Assembly: GCA_964527595.1 (NCBI GenBank)
Contig: CAZGPI010000005.1
Location: 22,635-86,634 of the forward strand
DNA from: GWF2-38-10 sp964527595
GTDB lineage: Bacteria; Babelota; Babeliae; Babelales; RVW-14
DNA: 64,000 nucleotides
Direction: 5' to 3'
Shown: positions 53,142-61,849 of the stretch, piece by piece
Layout: each line of letters opens with the position of its first letter
Numbering within the stretch: the stretch's first letter is position 1
Translations under genes and position numbers: made by a program
The notes under the pieces: generated by a model
The model's input: the letters and a program-made list of their open reading frames with translations, nothing else
Databases searched by the model: none
What the model was told of the DNA's origin: nothing

Positions 53142-53339
53142 TTAGATAACTTTTTCAATCTTTCCAGCTTTAACGCACTTTGTGCAGACGGAACCGCGAT
53201 AAACCTCGGTTTGTCCTTTAAGCCTAAATCTCATAACGTGAACGTTGGGATACACCCATCGCTTGGTCCTATTATTGGCGTTACTTACTAATTTAGCAAC
53301 CTGAGGACGCTTACTACATATTTTACAAATATTTGACAT
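53142..53339 (-). CDS. rpmB: 50S ribosomal protein L28
   Basis: 65 residues. CKICSKRPQVAKLVSNANNRTKRWVYPNVH, RFRLKGQTEVYRGSVCTKCVKAGKI. Four Cys in CxxC pairs suggest the zinc-binding form of L28. AAAGGA precedes the start. Confidence 0.95.
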   Translation of the reverse strand: MSNICKICSKRPQVAKLVSNANNRTKRWVYPNVHVMRFRLKGQTEVYRGSVCTKCVKAGKIEKVI

Positions 53340-53416
53340 TGGTTCATAGTCCTTTCGCGTGTTATACCTAAACCGAGTACCAGTTTAGCAAAAGCATATT
53401 TTTTTAAAAGAAAAGA

Positions 53417-55279
53417 TTAATCTGGGCGAAGGTTGTGCATTTCTCTTGGTTCGATACCCAATAGATCATAAACATCCTTAGCCTGCAGTGTCTCGCGCTC
53501 AACTAGCGTTGATGCAAGCAAATCGAGCTTATCTCGGTGCGTATTAAGCAACAGCTCGCCCTTTGTGTAACACTGTTTGACAATCTTTTCAACTTCTTCG
53601 TCAATTCGTTGTGCTGTTTTTTCTGAAAACTCCTTACCATTTTGAATATCTCGTCCCAAATAAGGATTTTCCTCTGTAGAACTTAGGTCTATTGGCCCAA
53701 GGTCTGACATTCCATAATAACAAACCATAGACCGAGCAATCTTTGTCGCTTGTTCAATATCATTTCTGGCACCGGTTGTTTGATCGTTAAACACCATTTT
53801 TTCTGCCAGTAATCCACCAAAACACCCAACGATCCTTGCTAGCATCTCTGTTTTATTGCTCGAGTATTTATCTCGTTCAGGCATTGACCATGATACCCCA
53901 AGCGTTCTCCCACGTGGAATAATGGTTACCTTGTGCAAAGGATCTGTGTCAAGCTGCAAAACATTTAATAATGCGTGACCAGCCTCATGATAAGCGGTCA
54001 TTAGTTTATCTTTTTCGGTAAATACCAGCGTTTTTCGCTCGGTACCCAACATGAGCTTGTCACGAGCAGCCTCGAAAAACTCAATTTTAACCGACTCGCT
54101 ACCAAATTTTGCCGCCTGCAGCGCAGCCTCGTTAATCAAATTGGCAAGATCGGCACCACTAAATCCCGGTGTTCCACGAGCAATCTGTAAAAGATTGACC
54201 GATGGCTCAAGCTTAATGTTACGCGCATGAACCTTCAAAATCTCTTCGCGAGCTGAAAGATCAGGAAACGGAACCTCAACAATCCGGTCAAAACGACCGG
54301 GTCTCAAGAGAGCCTTATCCAAAACATCTGGTCTATTGGTTGCTGCCAACACGATAACGGCGCCATGTTCGGTTGAAAAACCATCCATTTCCGATAATAA
54401 CTGGTTCAGGGTCTGTTCCCGTTCATCGTTACCACCGCCCATACCGATACCTCGCTGACGCCCAACGGCATCAATTTCATCGATAAAAACGATGCAAGGG
54501 CTCTGGCGTTTTGCCTGAGCAAAGAGATCACGAACTCGTGAGGCACCAACCCCAACAAAAACCTCAACAAAGTCTGATCCATTAATGCTGTAAAATGGAA
54601 CGCTTGCTTCTCCGGCGACTGCTTTAGCGAGCATCGTTTTGCCATTACCAGGAGCACCGTTAAGCAAGACACCCCGCGGTATTTTTCCGCCAAGGCGATC
54701 AAATTTTTCTGGGCTTTTTAAAAATTCAATAATATCCCGCAGCTCTTCCTTAACTTCAGGCATCCCGGCAACATCCTTGAATGTTGTATTAATGGTATTG
54801 GGAGAAAAAAACTTAGCGCGGCTCTTGCCAACCGAAAAAATCTTACTGCTACCACCGCCACCGCCTTGAGATTGCCTAAAATACATAACAAGAAACATAA
54901 CCACAAAAAACAGTAATGACAGGAATATATAGGTACCCCATGGCTGTTTCTCTTGTGGGTATATTTCAATGTCTACATTATGTTGTCGCAAAGAGTCCCA
55001 TAACTTTTCAGATGGAACAACGTAAGCATTAAACATTTTGTTTGTATCTTTGTACTTACCCTGGACGAGCTGATCCTGCACCAAGACCGATGCTACGCGG
55101 TCTTTTTCAACAGCCGTTAACAACTTGGAGTATGTCAAAACATCTACATCTCGGTTGACGCTGTTATACCAAAAAAGGTATAAAACGCCCGAAAAAACCA
55201 AGAATAACAAAAACCACATTGCGTTTGGCCCACGTCCATTGAGCCCGCCTTTTTTTATATTCTTACTCATATTTTTCAT
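53417..55279 (-). CDS. ftsH: ATP-dependent membrane protease FtsH
   Basis: 620 residues. Two N-terminal helices (WFLLFLVFSGVLYLFWY and IFLSLLFFVVMFLVMYF) bracket a periplasmic loop. AAA domain: GVLLNGAPGNGKTMLAKAVAGE (Walker A), VFIDEIDAVGRQRG (Walker B), LDKALLRPGRFDR (SRH). Protease domain: AYHEAGHALL (zinc HExxH) and YYGMSDLGPI. It degrades damaged membrane proteins. It lies just downstream of tolB on the same strand and may be in its transcript. Confidence 0.97.
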   Translation of the reverse strand: MKNMSKNIKKGGLNGRGPNAMWFLLFLVFSGVLYLFWYNSVNRDVDVLTYSKLLTAVEKDRVASVLVQDQLVQGKYKDTNKMFNAYVVPSEKLWDSLRQHNVDIEIYPQEKQPWGTYIFLSLLFFVVMFLVMYFRQSQGGGGGSSKIFSVGKSRAKFFSPNTINTTFKDVAGMPEVKEELRDIIEFLKSPEKFDRLGGKIPRGVLLNGAPGNGKTMLAKAVAGEASVPFYSINGSDFVEVFVGVGASRVRDLFAQAKRQSPCIVFIDEIDAVGRQRGIGMGGGNDEREQTLNQLLSEMDGFSTEHGAVIVLAATNRPDVLDKALLRPGRFDRIVEVPFPDLSAREEILKVHARNIKLEPSVNLLQIARGTPGFSGADLANLINEAALQAAKFGSESVKIEFFEAARDKLMLGTERKTLVFTEKDKLMTAYHEAGHALLNVLQLDTDPLHKVTIIPRGRTLGVSWSMPERDKYSSNKTEMLARIVGCFGGLLAEKMVFNDQTTGARNDIEQATKIARSMVCYYGMSDLGPIDLSSTEENPYLGRDIQNGKEFSEKTAQRIDEEVEKIVKQCYTKGELLLNTHRDKLDLLASTLVERETLQAKDVYDLLGIEPREMHNLRPD

Positions 55280-55436
55280 TCTTCGCTTTTTATGGAAGGT
55301 TAATCTTCAATACAATAAGCAGACGCCCGCTTGCTTTAATTACTATTCTAATAAATTATTGAACATTTCGCCAGCTTTTCAAGAACAATACTCTCGCCGC
55401 CGACTTATTACGAATTGTCAAGAATGAGTCATCGTA

Positions 55437-56813
55437 TTAGGCGTAATAGGGCTCATTAACCCAACATGGGAAACTTTTTGGCTCGCCTCCGCCCGTCAAA
55501 ACCCTAATCTTCTTGCTTGCCATATTGAGAACTGCGATTTGTGAGACCACGTGCTTCGATCCCTTTTCTTTGCAGTCATAAGAAAAAGCAACATAACGAC
55601 CACAATCTGACCATACAGGCTCTTGTTTATCACCCGCAGCAACGGTCAATTGGCGCTCTACCCTATTTTTATCATTCAAATTGATGGCAAACAACTGAAA
55701 ACAACCTTTGACAAAACGGTTATACACAATCGCATTGGTTGCCGCACAATATGATGGGGCTGCGCAATAACCGCGCCCATTGGTTAAACGTCGCGTCACT
55801 TTGTTTTTTCGATCAAAATAGTAAATCTGTGGAGACCCTGTCTCAAAGTCTGAACAAAAAACTACATCTTCATTGGCCAAAAGTGTTGGCGATGCATTAT
55901 TGCCACCATTATTGGTCAACTGGGCAAAAATACGCTTACCAGCCCGATTGCTTTCAAGTTGATCGTACAAAAACAATTCTGAATTACCTCGCAAGCCTGC
56001 GCTCAAACATAACACGGCGCGAATACCATCCAACGAAAATGATGGCTGCATATTCAATCCGTCATATGAGCAAACAACCTGCTGCTTGCCCGACTTCAAA
56101 TCGTACGACATCAGACGATTGTTTGAGCGCGTAAGTTGAGAATAAAACAATATAGGAACTTTAGAATGCCAGCGTGGCGCAAGATTAATCTTATTTGATT
56201 CAAACAACGTACGTTCTTTGCGGCACGCATAATCGGATATACACAAAATTTTATTTTTTGGTGAGACTTGCTTGCAATAAGCCAAAGTACTCAAAACTGG
56301 CGCCGCCTGCCCGGTAAGCACAGGAAAAAGTTCCTGCGATATTGAGTGACTTGAATGAATAAGATTCTTTTCATTACAAGTAAATTTGCGACTAAATAGC
56401 ACCTGCTGCGAGCTTGGTTCTTTGAGCGTTACCTCAACAACACAGCCATCCACTTTTGCTTTTTCGGCCTTCATAAACAAACACAGCGATGTTCCTTTTG
56501 CAAAAAGCTTCGGTAAAACTTCTGTTGCTGGTTCAAAGTCTGCCTTTTTTAGGTCAACATCAAGTTGGTCAGAAAACTCCAAATCAAACTTAACGGTCTT
56601 AGCGACCTTATAAAGCATTTCATCCTGGCCAATGCATAACATCAAACAGCCTAATTTACTAAAAGCTTGTGTGCTTGCATCAACTTGAAATGAAAAATCT
56701 TGATCAGACTTCGGCGCCTTGCTATCTACCACCGCTACAGCATTGGTAATGGCAATAAGGCTAAAAAACGCCATGGCCGATAGCCGATGAACAATTTTTT
56801 GAAAATTTATCAT
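55437..56813 (-). CDS. tolB: TolB periplasmic beta-propeller
   Basis: 458 residues with a signal peptide (AMAFFSLIAITNAVAV). The N-terminal domain is alpha/beta and the rest a six-bladed propeller with repeats such as RWHSKVPILFYSQL, MQPSFSLDGIRAVLC, ASPTLLANEDVVFCSD, AAPSYCAATNAIVYN and EPVWSDCGRYVAFSYD. TolB links Pal in the outer membrane with TolA. Seventeen cysteines are present, far more than in E. coli TolB. AGAGGAG lies before the ATG. Pal was not found in the window. Confidence 0.93.
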   Translation of the reverse strand: MINFQKIVHRLSAMAFFSLIAITNAVAVVDSKAPKSDQDFSFQVDASTQAFSKLGCLMLCIGQDEMLYKVAKTVKFDLEFSDQLDVDLKKADFEPATEVLPKLFAKGTSLCLFMKAEKAKVDGCVVEVTLKEPSSQQVLFSRKFTCNEKNLIHSSHSISQELFPVLTGQAAPVLSTLAYCKQVSPKNKILCISDYACRKERTLFESNKINLAPRWHSKVPILFYSQLTRSNNRLMSYDLKSGKQQVVCSYDGLNMQPSFSLDGIRAVLCLSAGLRGNSELFLYDQLESNRAGKRIFAQLTNNGGNNASPTLLANEDVVFCSDFETGSPQIYYFDRKNKVTRRLTNGRGYCAAPSYCAATNAIVYNRFVKGCFQLFAINLNDKNRVERQLTVAAGDKQEPVWSDCGRYVAFSYDCKEKGSKHVVSQIAVLNMASKKIRVLTGGGEPKSFPCWVNEPYYA

Positions 56814-56869
56814 ATGGAGCTCCTCTTTGATTCATACTCAACTAGATAAGGCCTTTTAGTGTAGAGCCT

Positions 56870-57895
56870 TTATTGACAAAAATCTATGGCAAATCGCTTG
56901 CCCCACAAACAATCATCAAACTTAAATTGCTTGGCAACGCGAAGAATACTTAAATCATAAATCAACATTTTTGAGCGTGTCACAAATTCAAACTGCTCAA
57001 CATTGCCTTTGCGACCAACGGCAAAAAATACGCGGCACGTTGTACCCTTTGATACACCAAGCGGCGGGTGCCACAAACGCATAACTTCATGTTGAATGCT
57101 TTTTTGGTATACACGCGTCTCTTGGTCGGATTCGGCCAAAAGATTAAATTCCATGATATCTGTTTGCCCATTTTCAGCGAAAATCTTTTCGCCATTTTCT
57201 GTTACATTATTATCTTCAATGTCTTTTGTATCATCGTCATGATCATCAGGCTCAACAGCCTGTTGGCGCTTTTCTTCCTCTTTTTTGGCAAGCAGCAACT
57301 TTTCAGCTTCAGCTTGCTTTTTGGCAGCTTTTTCTAAACTAATTTCTTTGAGCCGCAAAGCTTCTGAGCGCTTGGCCAAAAGCAACTTCCGCTCTCGTCG
57401 CTCCATTTCAGCGATCTTTACTTCAAGCGCTTTAAGCTCTTTTAGCCGCGCATCCTGCATCTTTTTGACTAAAATTTTCTTATGAAAACTTACCGCGGCC
57501 TCACCAGCCAACAATAATGGTTGTTTTTCAATTCTGGCGTTTTTTACTGATTGCTTTTTGGCTAAAAGTTTTTTATTCGCCATCTTAGGGGTGAGCTTTG
57601 TCAGTGAATGCTTGCCCTTACTTATGTGCTTGAAATCATTTTTAGGTTTTGTATTTTTTCCGGCACCCTTACCTTGCTTACCATTGCCAGCAGCGCGCGT
57701 TCCACCCAGAAAAGGAACATACGGGCGGCGGCCAAACTTCATGATTGCTTGTGTTGGTTTTTTTGAGTGGGCACCAAAAACTAAGAATGTTTTGTTAATG
57801 CGATTGCTGTGAATAACGTAAGCCATAACCAAAATAATTCCCAGGTGTATCGCCAGAGAAATTATGATATATTTTCTGTTTAAAATGTTATTCAT
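56870..57895 (-). CDS. tolA: TolA-like protein with TonB-type C-terminal domain
   Basis: 341 residues. One N-terminal transmembrane helix (YIIISLAIHLGIILVMAYVI), then a basic Gly/Lys linker. A long coiled coil rich in Lys/Glu/Leu (about 140-215, KKMQDARLKELKALEVKIAEMER) follows, then an acidic hinge (DDHDDDTKDIEDN) and a TonB/TolA-type C-terminal domain (MRLWHPPLGVSKGTTCRVFFAVGRKGN). It spans the periplasm to carry force from TolQ-TolR. Placement between tolR and tolB supports TolA over TonB. Confidence 0.85.
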   Translation of the reverse strand: MNNILNRKYIIISLAIHLGIILVMAYVIHSNRINKTFLVFGAHSKKPTQAIMKFGRRPYVPFLGGTRAAGNGKQGKGAGKNTKPKNDFKHISKGKHSLTKLTPKMANKKLLAKKQSVKNARIEKQPLLLAGEAAVSFHKKILVKKMQDARLKELKALEVKIAEMERRERKLLLAKRSEALRLKEISLEKAAKKQAEAEKLLLAKKEEEKRQQAVEPDDHDDDTKDIEDNNVTENGEKIFAENGQTDIMEFNLLAESDQETRVYQKSIQHEVMRLWHPPLGVSKGTTCRVFFAVGRKGNVEQFEFVTRSKMLIYDLSILRVAKQFKFDDCLWGKRFAIDFCQ

Positions 57896-57930
57896 ACGTT
57901 ATGCCCACCCCAACCCACTATCTGGTTACT

Positions 57931-58332
57931 TTAAGAAAGTTGCCTTGTTGACATTGCAACATACCTGACCCCAGCCTGCTTAAGTTCATCAACCACTTCA
58001 ATAACTTTGCCATAGGCAACTTGCTGATCTGCCCTGACAAATACAGGCGTATCCTGCTTATGTTCTAATGCCTTTTGGACAACCGAAACAAGTTTTTTAT
58101 GTTCAACTGGATAACTATTAAAAAACAACTTACCGTCTTTACTTACCGTCACCACAAGTTCCTGCGTTACACCAACTTCGCGGCTTTTCCCCTGCGGTAA
58201 ATCAACCTTTATACTATTTTGAACCATCGGAGCGGTTACCATAAAAATAACAAGTAAGGTGGCAAACGTGTCGATTAAAGGGATAAGAGAAACATCGCCC
58301 ATACTCAAACGGTTTGTACGTGAACGCTTCAT
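57931..58332 (-). CDS. tolR: TolR/ExbD-family protein
   Basis: 133 residues. One transmembrane helix near residue 17-37 (SLIPLIDTFATLLVIFMVT) with the conserved Asp at about 22, preceded by the basic NRLSMGD, then the periplasmic ExbD/TolR domain (KVDLPQGKSREVGVTQELVVTVSKDGKLFFN, ending VRYVAMSTRQ). It forms the proton channel with TolQ. AAGGAA precedes the ATG. It is 9 bases after tolQ. Confidence 0.93.
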   Translation of the reverse strand: MKRSRTNRLSMGDVSLIPLIDTFATLLVIFMVTAPMVQNSIKVDLPQGKSREVGVTQELVVTVSKDGKLFFNSYPVEHKKLVSVVQKALEHKQDTPVFVRADQQVAYGKVIEVVDELKQAGVRYVAMSTRQLS

Positions 58333-58341
58333 GACGATTCC

Positions 58342-59058
58342 TTACTTAACAAACGTTTGTTTAATAATATTCAAAAATCTATCACCAAGGTCATTAAGCT
58401 GATGGTCAAATTGACGCACCTGCGAAGCAAAATAATGAAAAGCAATCAAAGCTGGAATAGCAACAACAAGGCCCCCAAGGGTAACGATCAAGGCTTCAGC
58501 CAAACCTGGTGCAACCGTGGCAATATCGGCACTTTTTTCTCTACTGATATCAATAAATGAATTAATCAGACCCCAAATCGTACCAAATAACCCAACAAGA
58601 GGTGCGGCTACCGCGCTCGTCGATAATACAGGTAAATACGTTTCTTGTTGAACGATCAATTGGCCTGAAATGCCAACCAGTTCGGTTTCCAATATATCTA
58701 TGTCACGATCGGACAACGTCGGTGCAACGTCCTCAGTAACTCCCTGACTTTTTTTCTTTGCCGCTGCATCCAAAAGAACCTTGAGCTCACTCAATGCTGA
58801 CAATAAAAATCGGCCGCCAAGACCATCACGAAATTCCTTGCTCACCGCAATTAAGTCGGTAAACGATCGGACGCTTTTCATCCTTTGTGCTAGGGCCTCA
58901 AGACTCCGACGCTCAGTTCTAAAGGAAAAATATTTCAGTGCGATGATTGCAACGCAAAAAATCGATGTAATAAATAAAGACAACAAAATAAACCAACACA
59001 TTGGATCGGATTGCATAATCAATTGCCACGCCGCCGTTTTAAAAATATTAAAATGCAT
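58342..59058 (-). CDS. tolQ: TolQ/ExbB/MotA proton-channel protein
   Basis: 238 residues. Three transmembrane segments (MCWFILLSLFITSIFCVAIIAL, LPVLSTSAVAAPLVGLFGTIWGLINSF and LAEALIVTLGGLVVAIPALIAFHYF). The conserved GLFGTIWGLI and the Thr of PGLAEALIVTLGGLVVAIPA line the proton path. ATG 59058 has AAAGGATG six bases upstream; the ATG two codons earlier touches that site. It heads the tolQ-tolR-tolA-tolB run. Confidence 0.94.
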   Translation of the reverse strand: MHFNIFKTAAWQLIMQSDPMCWFILLSLFITSIFCVAIIALKYFSFRTERRSLEALAQRMKSVRSFTDLIAVSKEFRDGLGGRFLLSALSELKVLLDAAAKKKSQGVTEDVAPTLSDRDIDILETELVGISGQLIVQQETYLPVLSTSAVAAPLVGLFGTIWGLINSFIDISREKSADIATVAPGLAEALIVTLGGLVVAIPALIAFHYFASQVRQFDHQLNDLGDRFLNIIKQTFVK

Positions 59059-59356
59059 ACTCATCCTTTAATGGCTTAATACCCTACTTATTTTTTTTAA
59101 ACTCAACCAAACTTTTCATATACCCCCAAGACCCCCGTATTTAACTTTATTAGTATAGGTGAAAAAGAGACTAAAAAATAACAATTTTAAAAACAGCGAA
59201 CTAAAAAGCGGCTAATTCCCCTTTTCGTAGATCTAATCTCATTTTAAATACCTTTCTCAATATTTTCATAATACCTTGCAAAACAGACTCGCCCCGTGCA
59301 ACACTTTCAGAAGAATTGCCGTGCATTTGAAAATTAAAAATAACGAGAAGGGTTTT

Positions 59357-60178
59357 ATGAAAAATAAAAAAAAATATCTCTTACTCTCAATCGTATATCT
59401 TTCTATGCAATCTGTCTGTCCATTAATACTTTCGAGCCTTAAGGGAGCAAGCGAAGACATCGAAATTGAAATCGATACTCCCGTAGCTCAACCCGTAACA
59501 GTAGCACCTGCCCCATCAGTAAACAATCCGGCAACACAGGTAATATCAGTCGCCCCAGCGTTACCAGCAACTCAACCAACACCAACCGTAACCGTACCGG
59601 CAGTGCAAATCAAGCCGGTAGTAAAAGCTCCGGCCCCAAAACCTATTTCGCTTAGTGAGTGGCGCAAAAAAATGTTGATTACACGCAGCAAACTGGCGGC
59701 TACGGCAAAAAAGAAACCACTAACTTACGCAAGCAAAGGTAAAACAAAATTCATGGAAGAAAGGAGAGTTGCAGGACGCGGCGTTCCAAAAGCTGCTGCC
59801 ACTAAACAACCTACCGCTCCGATACAAAAACAAATTACACCTAAAAAAAAGCCTGTCAAAAAAAGCACACCTCCGATTAAACCAGCCACACAAAAGGTTA
59901 TTCTATCAACGGCACCGCAATCCCAAACTTTATCACCAATATCGACAGCGCCAGTCGCGGTAACCGCACCGGCAGCAGCACCATCAGCAGTAGCACAACC
60001 TACACCGGTTCAGGCAACTATCCCAGCCGTAATACAGCAACCAGTGGCAGCAACAACGCCTCAAGAACAACCAAAACAAGAAATCAAACTAGAACCAGTT
60101 CAGGCAGCCGCCCAAGTCGTAACACAACAACCAGCAGCGGCAACTACTCCAACAGAACCAGAAATCACACTAGAATAA
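59357..60178 (+). CDS. Exported Pro/Ala-rich protein, unknown function
   Basis: 273 residues from ATG 59357 (GAGAAGGG upstream). Signal peptide (YLLLSIVYLSMQSVCPLILSS). The rest is low-complexity: Pro/Ala/Val/Thr-rich runs (QPVTVAPAPSVNNPATQVIS) around a basic centre (LSEWRKKMLITRSKLAATAKKK). The last 60 residues contain two copies of a unit of about 30 residues, each from PVQA to LE. It probably spans the periplasm or binds the wall. It lies 12 bases before the next gene and has similar style. Confidence 0.7.
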   Translation: MKNKKKYLLLSIVYLSMQSVCPLILSSLKGASEDIEIEIDTPVAQPVTVAPAPSVNNPATQVISVAPALPATQPTPTVTVPAVQIKPVVKAPAPKPISLSEWRKKMLITRSKLAATAKKKPLTYASKGKTKFMEERRVAGRGVPKAAATKQPTAPIQKQITPKKKPVKKSTPPIKPATQKVILSTAPQSQTLSPISTAPVAVTAPAAAPSAVAQPTPVQATIPAVIQQPVAATTPQEQPKQEIKLEPVQAAAQVVTQQPAAATTPTEPEITLE

Positions 60179-60190
60179 AAAGGAGCTAAC

Positions 60191-61801
60191 ATGAAAAAAA
60201 ATTACTACCTAAAGCTAGGCCTCGCCAGTATATTTTTGTTATCTACTACAACATTTGCGCAGCTACCAACAATACCTACCGCGGCCCCAACATACACACC
60301 ACAATCTTCTTCATTAACGGCGATTACACCAACTCCATCAAGATCAATACCAACGCCCCAGCCAACACCTAAATTTCCGGCATATACACCACCGTTGCCT
60401 AAATCATCGCCACAACCACCGCCCGCGCCAACTACAAAAGGCGGAAAAGGAACATTACCTTCTCAACAAACATCCAAAGCTTTGCCACAAAAAATAAATA
60501 ATGGGAAACCACAAATTACAACATCAAAGCTCCCCCAAAAACTTACTATCGATAAAGGTAATGCATCGATCATTCAGACCAAAAGCCAACCTCAACCAAA
60601 TTTGACCGCAATAAAAGACCTTGCCGCCGTCAAACTTACACTAGAAACATCATTGGATTATTTAAGCATCATAGCCGCAGGAACAAAAGCTGTTGCTTTG
60701 TTGACGACAAAAATCACACCGCAAGAAAAAACAATGCTCAAGAAACTTCTTGCTCAAAGAATTTCGCAGTTCTATAACGAACGGGCAAATAAATCAATGC
60801 AAGAAATAACCGCGCTAAGCAACCTATTTCAGGCTGTCGCACAAAATAAAGAATCAGCGCCGCTTGTTTCAAAAAATCAACTTGCAACAACCAATGCATT
60901 GGCAAAAATTGTTGCTGCTAAGACCCAAATAAAACCAACGCCAAAAATGACGGCTTTAAATGCGGCGATCCCAACAATGGTTTCCAATATTGATCGCTAC
61001 GAAAAACAATTGTTTATTGATGGCGTCACCACCATATTTAACACACGCAAAACGCTAACAAAAGAAGAACTCATCTCTGCACAAAAAATGTTCATGGAAC
61101 TTGCATCGCCAGCATCACGCAAGCAAAAAACTTTTGATGTGATCACCTACCAACAGTTTGAAAATTGGGGGCATATTATACAAAGCACGCTTACCTTAAC
61201 CGCCCCACAGCCGCAACCAACCTTTAAAGATCTCGTCATTCTTTATCAAAGCACGCTACCCTACATAAGGCTTCCAGAAGCAGCATATGAGCGTGAACTT
61301 TTCATTTCGAATACCATGCCCGCACTTTTTACCCATCGTGGAAATGTCAAATTAGACGAAATTCAAGCACTTTCTGTTTTTTTTGACACAACTATAAAAA
61401 CCCCAAATCTTCTTGCGGCAAACCAACTTCCGAGTGTTATGCTTTGGGCTCAAGAGCTGACAACCGCACAATCGATAGCAACACAAAAGAAAACTTATCT
61501 TGAAGCTCTTATCGACCAAGCGCTCGCAACTAAAAACCTAACTTCATATAGCTCAGCGCTTGCACTTTTCACGCAACATACCAATGCAAATGCTCGAAAA
61601 GCATTCATTATCGCACTCAACACACTTTTTGTTCAACGCGATACACCACCAAAAATCAACAAACAACAATTATCCAACCTATTAGAAGAAGTGGGAAGAA
61701 AAAAGCTTACAGCGTCAGCACTATTCCTAAGTCCTAACCAAAAGGTAAAACTTAATGAGTGGATTGCCACACTGGGAGCAGAAATAAAAGCTGGAAAATA
61801 A
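60191..61801 (+). CDS. Exported Pro-rich protein with fourfold helical repeat
   Basis: 536 residues. Signal peptide (LGLASIFLLSTTTFA), a Pro/Thr-rich linker (about 24-130) and a helical domain. The helical part has four imperfect units about 90-100 residues apart, starting near residues 179, 270, 366 and 468. Each has a helix ending in a phrase like LFxxR, then a Lys/Glu-rich turn and a second helix (EKQLFIDGVTTIFNTRKTLTK, YERELFISNTMPALFTHRGN, NARKAFIIALNTLFVQRDTP). I cannot name the family. AAAGGAG precedes the ATG. A terminator follows. Confidence 0.75.
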   Translation: MKKNYYLKLGLASIFLLSTTTFAQLPTIPTAAPTYTPQSSSLTAITPTPSRSIPTPQPTPKFPAYTPPLPKSSPQPPPAPTTKGGKGTLPSQQTSKALPQKINNGKPQITTSKLPQKLTIDKGNASIIQTKSQPQPNLTAIKDLAAVKLTLETSLDYLSIIAAGTKAVALLTTKITPQEKTMLKKLLAQRISQFYNERANKSMQEITALSNLFQAVAQNKESAPLVSKNQLATTNALAKIVAAKTQIKPTPKMTALNAAIPTMVSNIDRYEKQLFIDGVTTIFNTRKTLTKEELISAQKMFMELASPASRKQKTFDVITYQQFENWGHIIQSTLTLTAPQPQPTFKDLVILYQSTLPYIRLPEAAYERELFISNTMPALFTHRGNVKLDEIQALSVFFDTTIKTPNLLAANQLPSVMLWAQELTTAQSIATQKKTYLEALIDQALATKNLTSYSSALALFTQHTNANARKAFIIALNTLFVQRDTPPKINKQQLSNLLEEVGRKKLTASALFLSPNQKVKLNEWIATLGAEIKAGK

Positions 61802-61812
61802 ACAAGTCGACC

Positions 61813-61849
61813 AAAGCAAATTAGGGTTGTTCGAGCCCTAATTTGCTTT
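61813..61849 (+). terminator. Rho-independent terminator between converging genes
   Basis: AAAGCAAATTAGGG pairs with CCCTAATTTGCTTT, 14 bp, loop TTGTTCGAG, followed by T. It overlaps the last bases of the converging cca gene. Confidence 0.88.

Noticed and set aside
55739..56134. 131-codon plus-strand frame
   Set aside because: Antisense shadow of tolB with no domain and no ribosome site.
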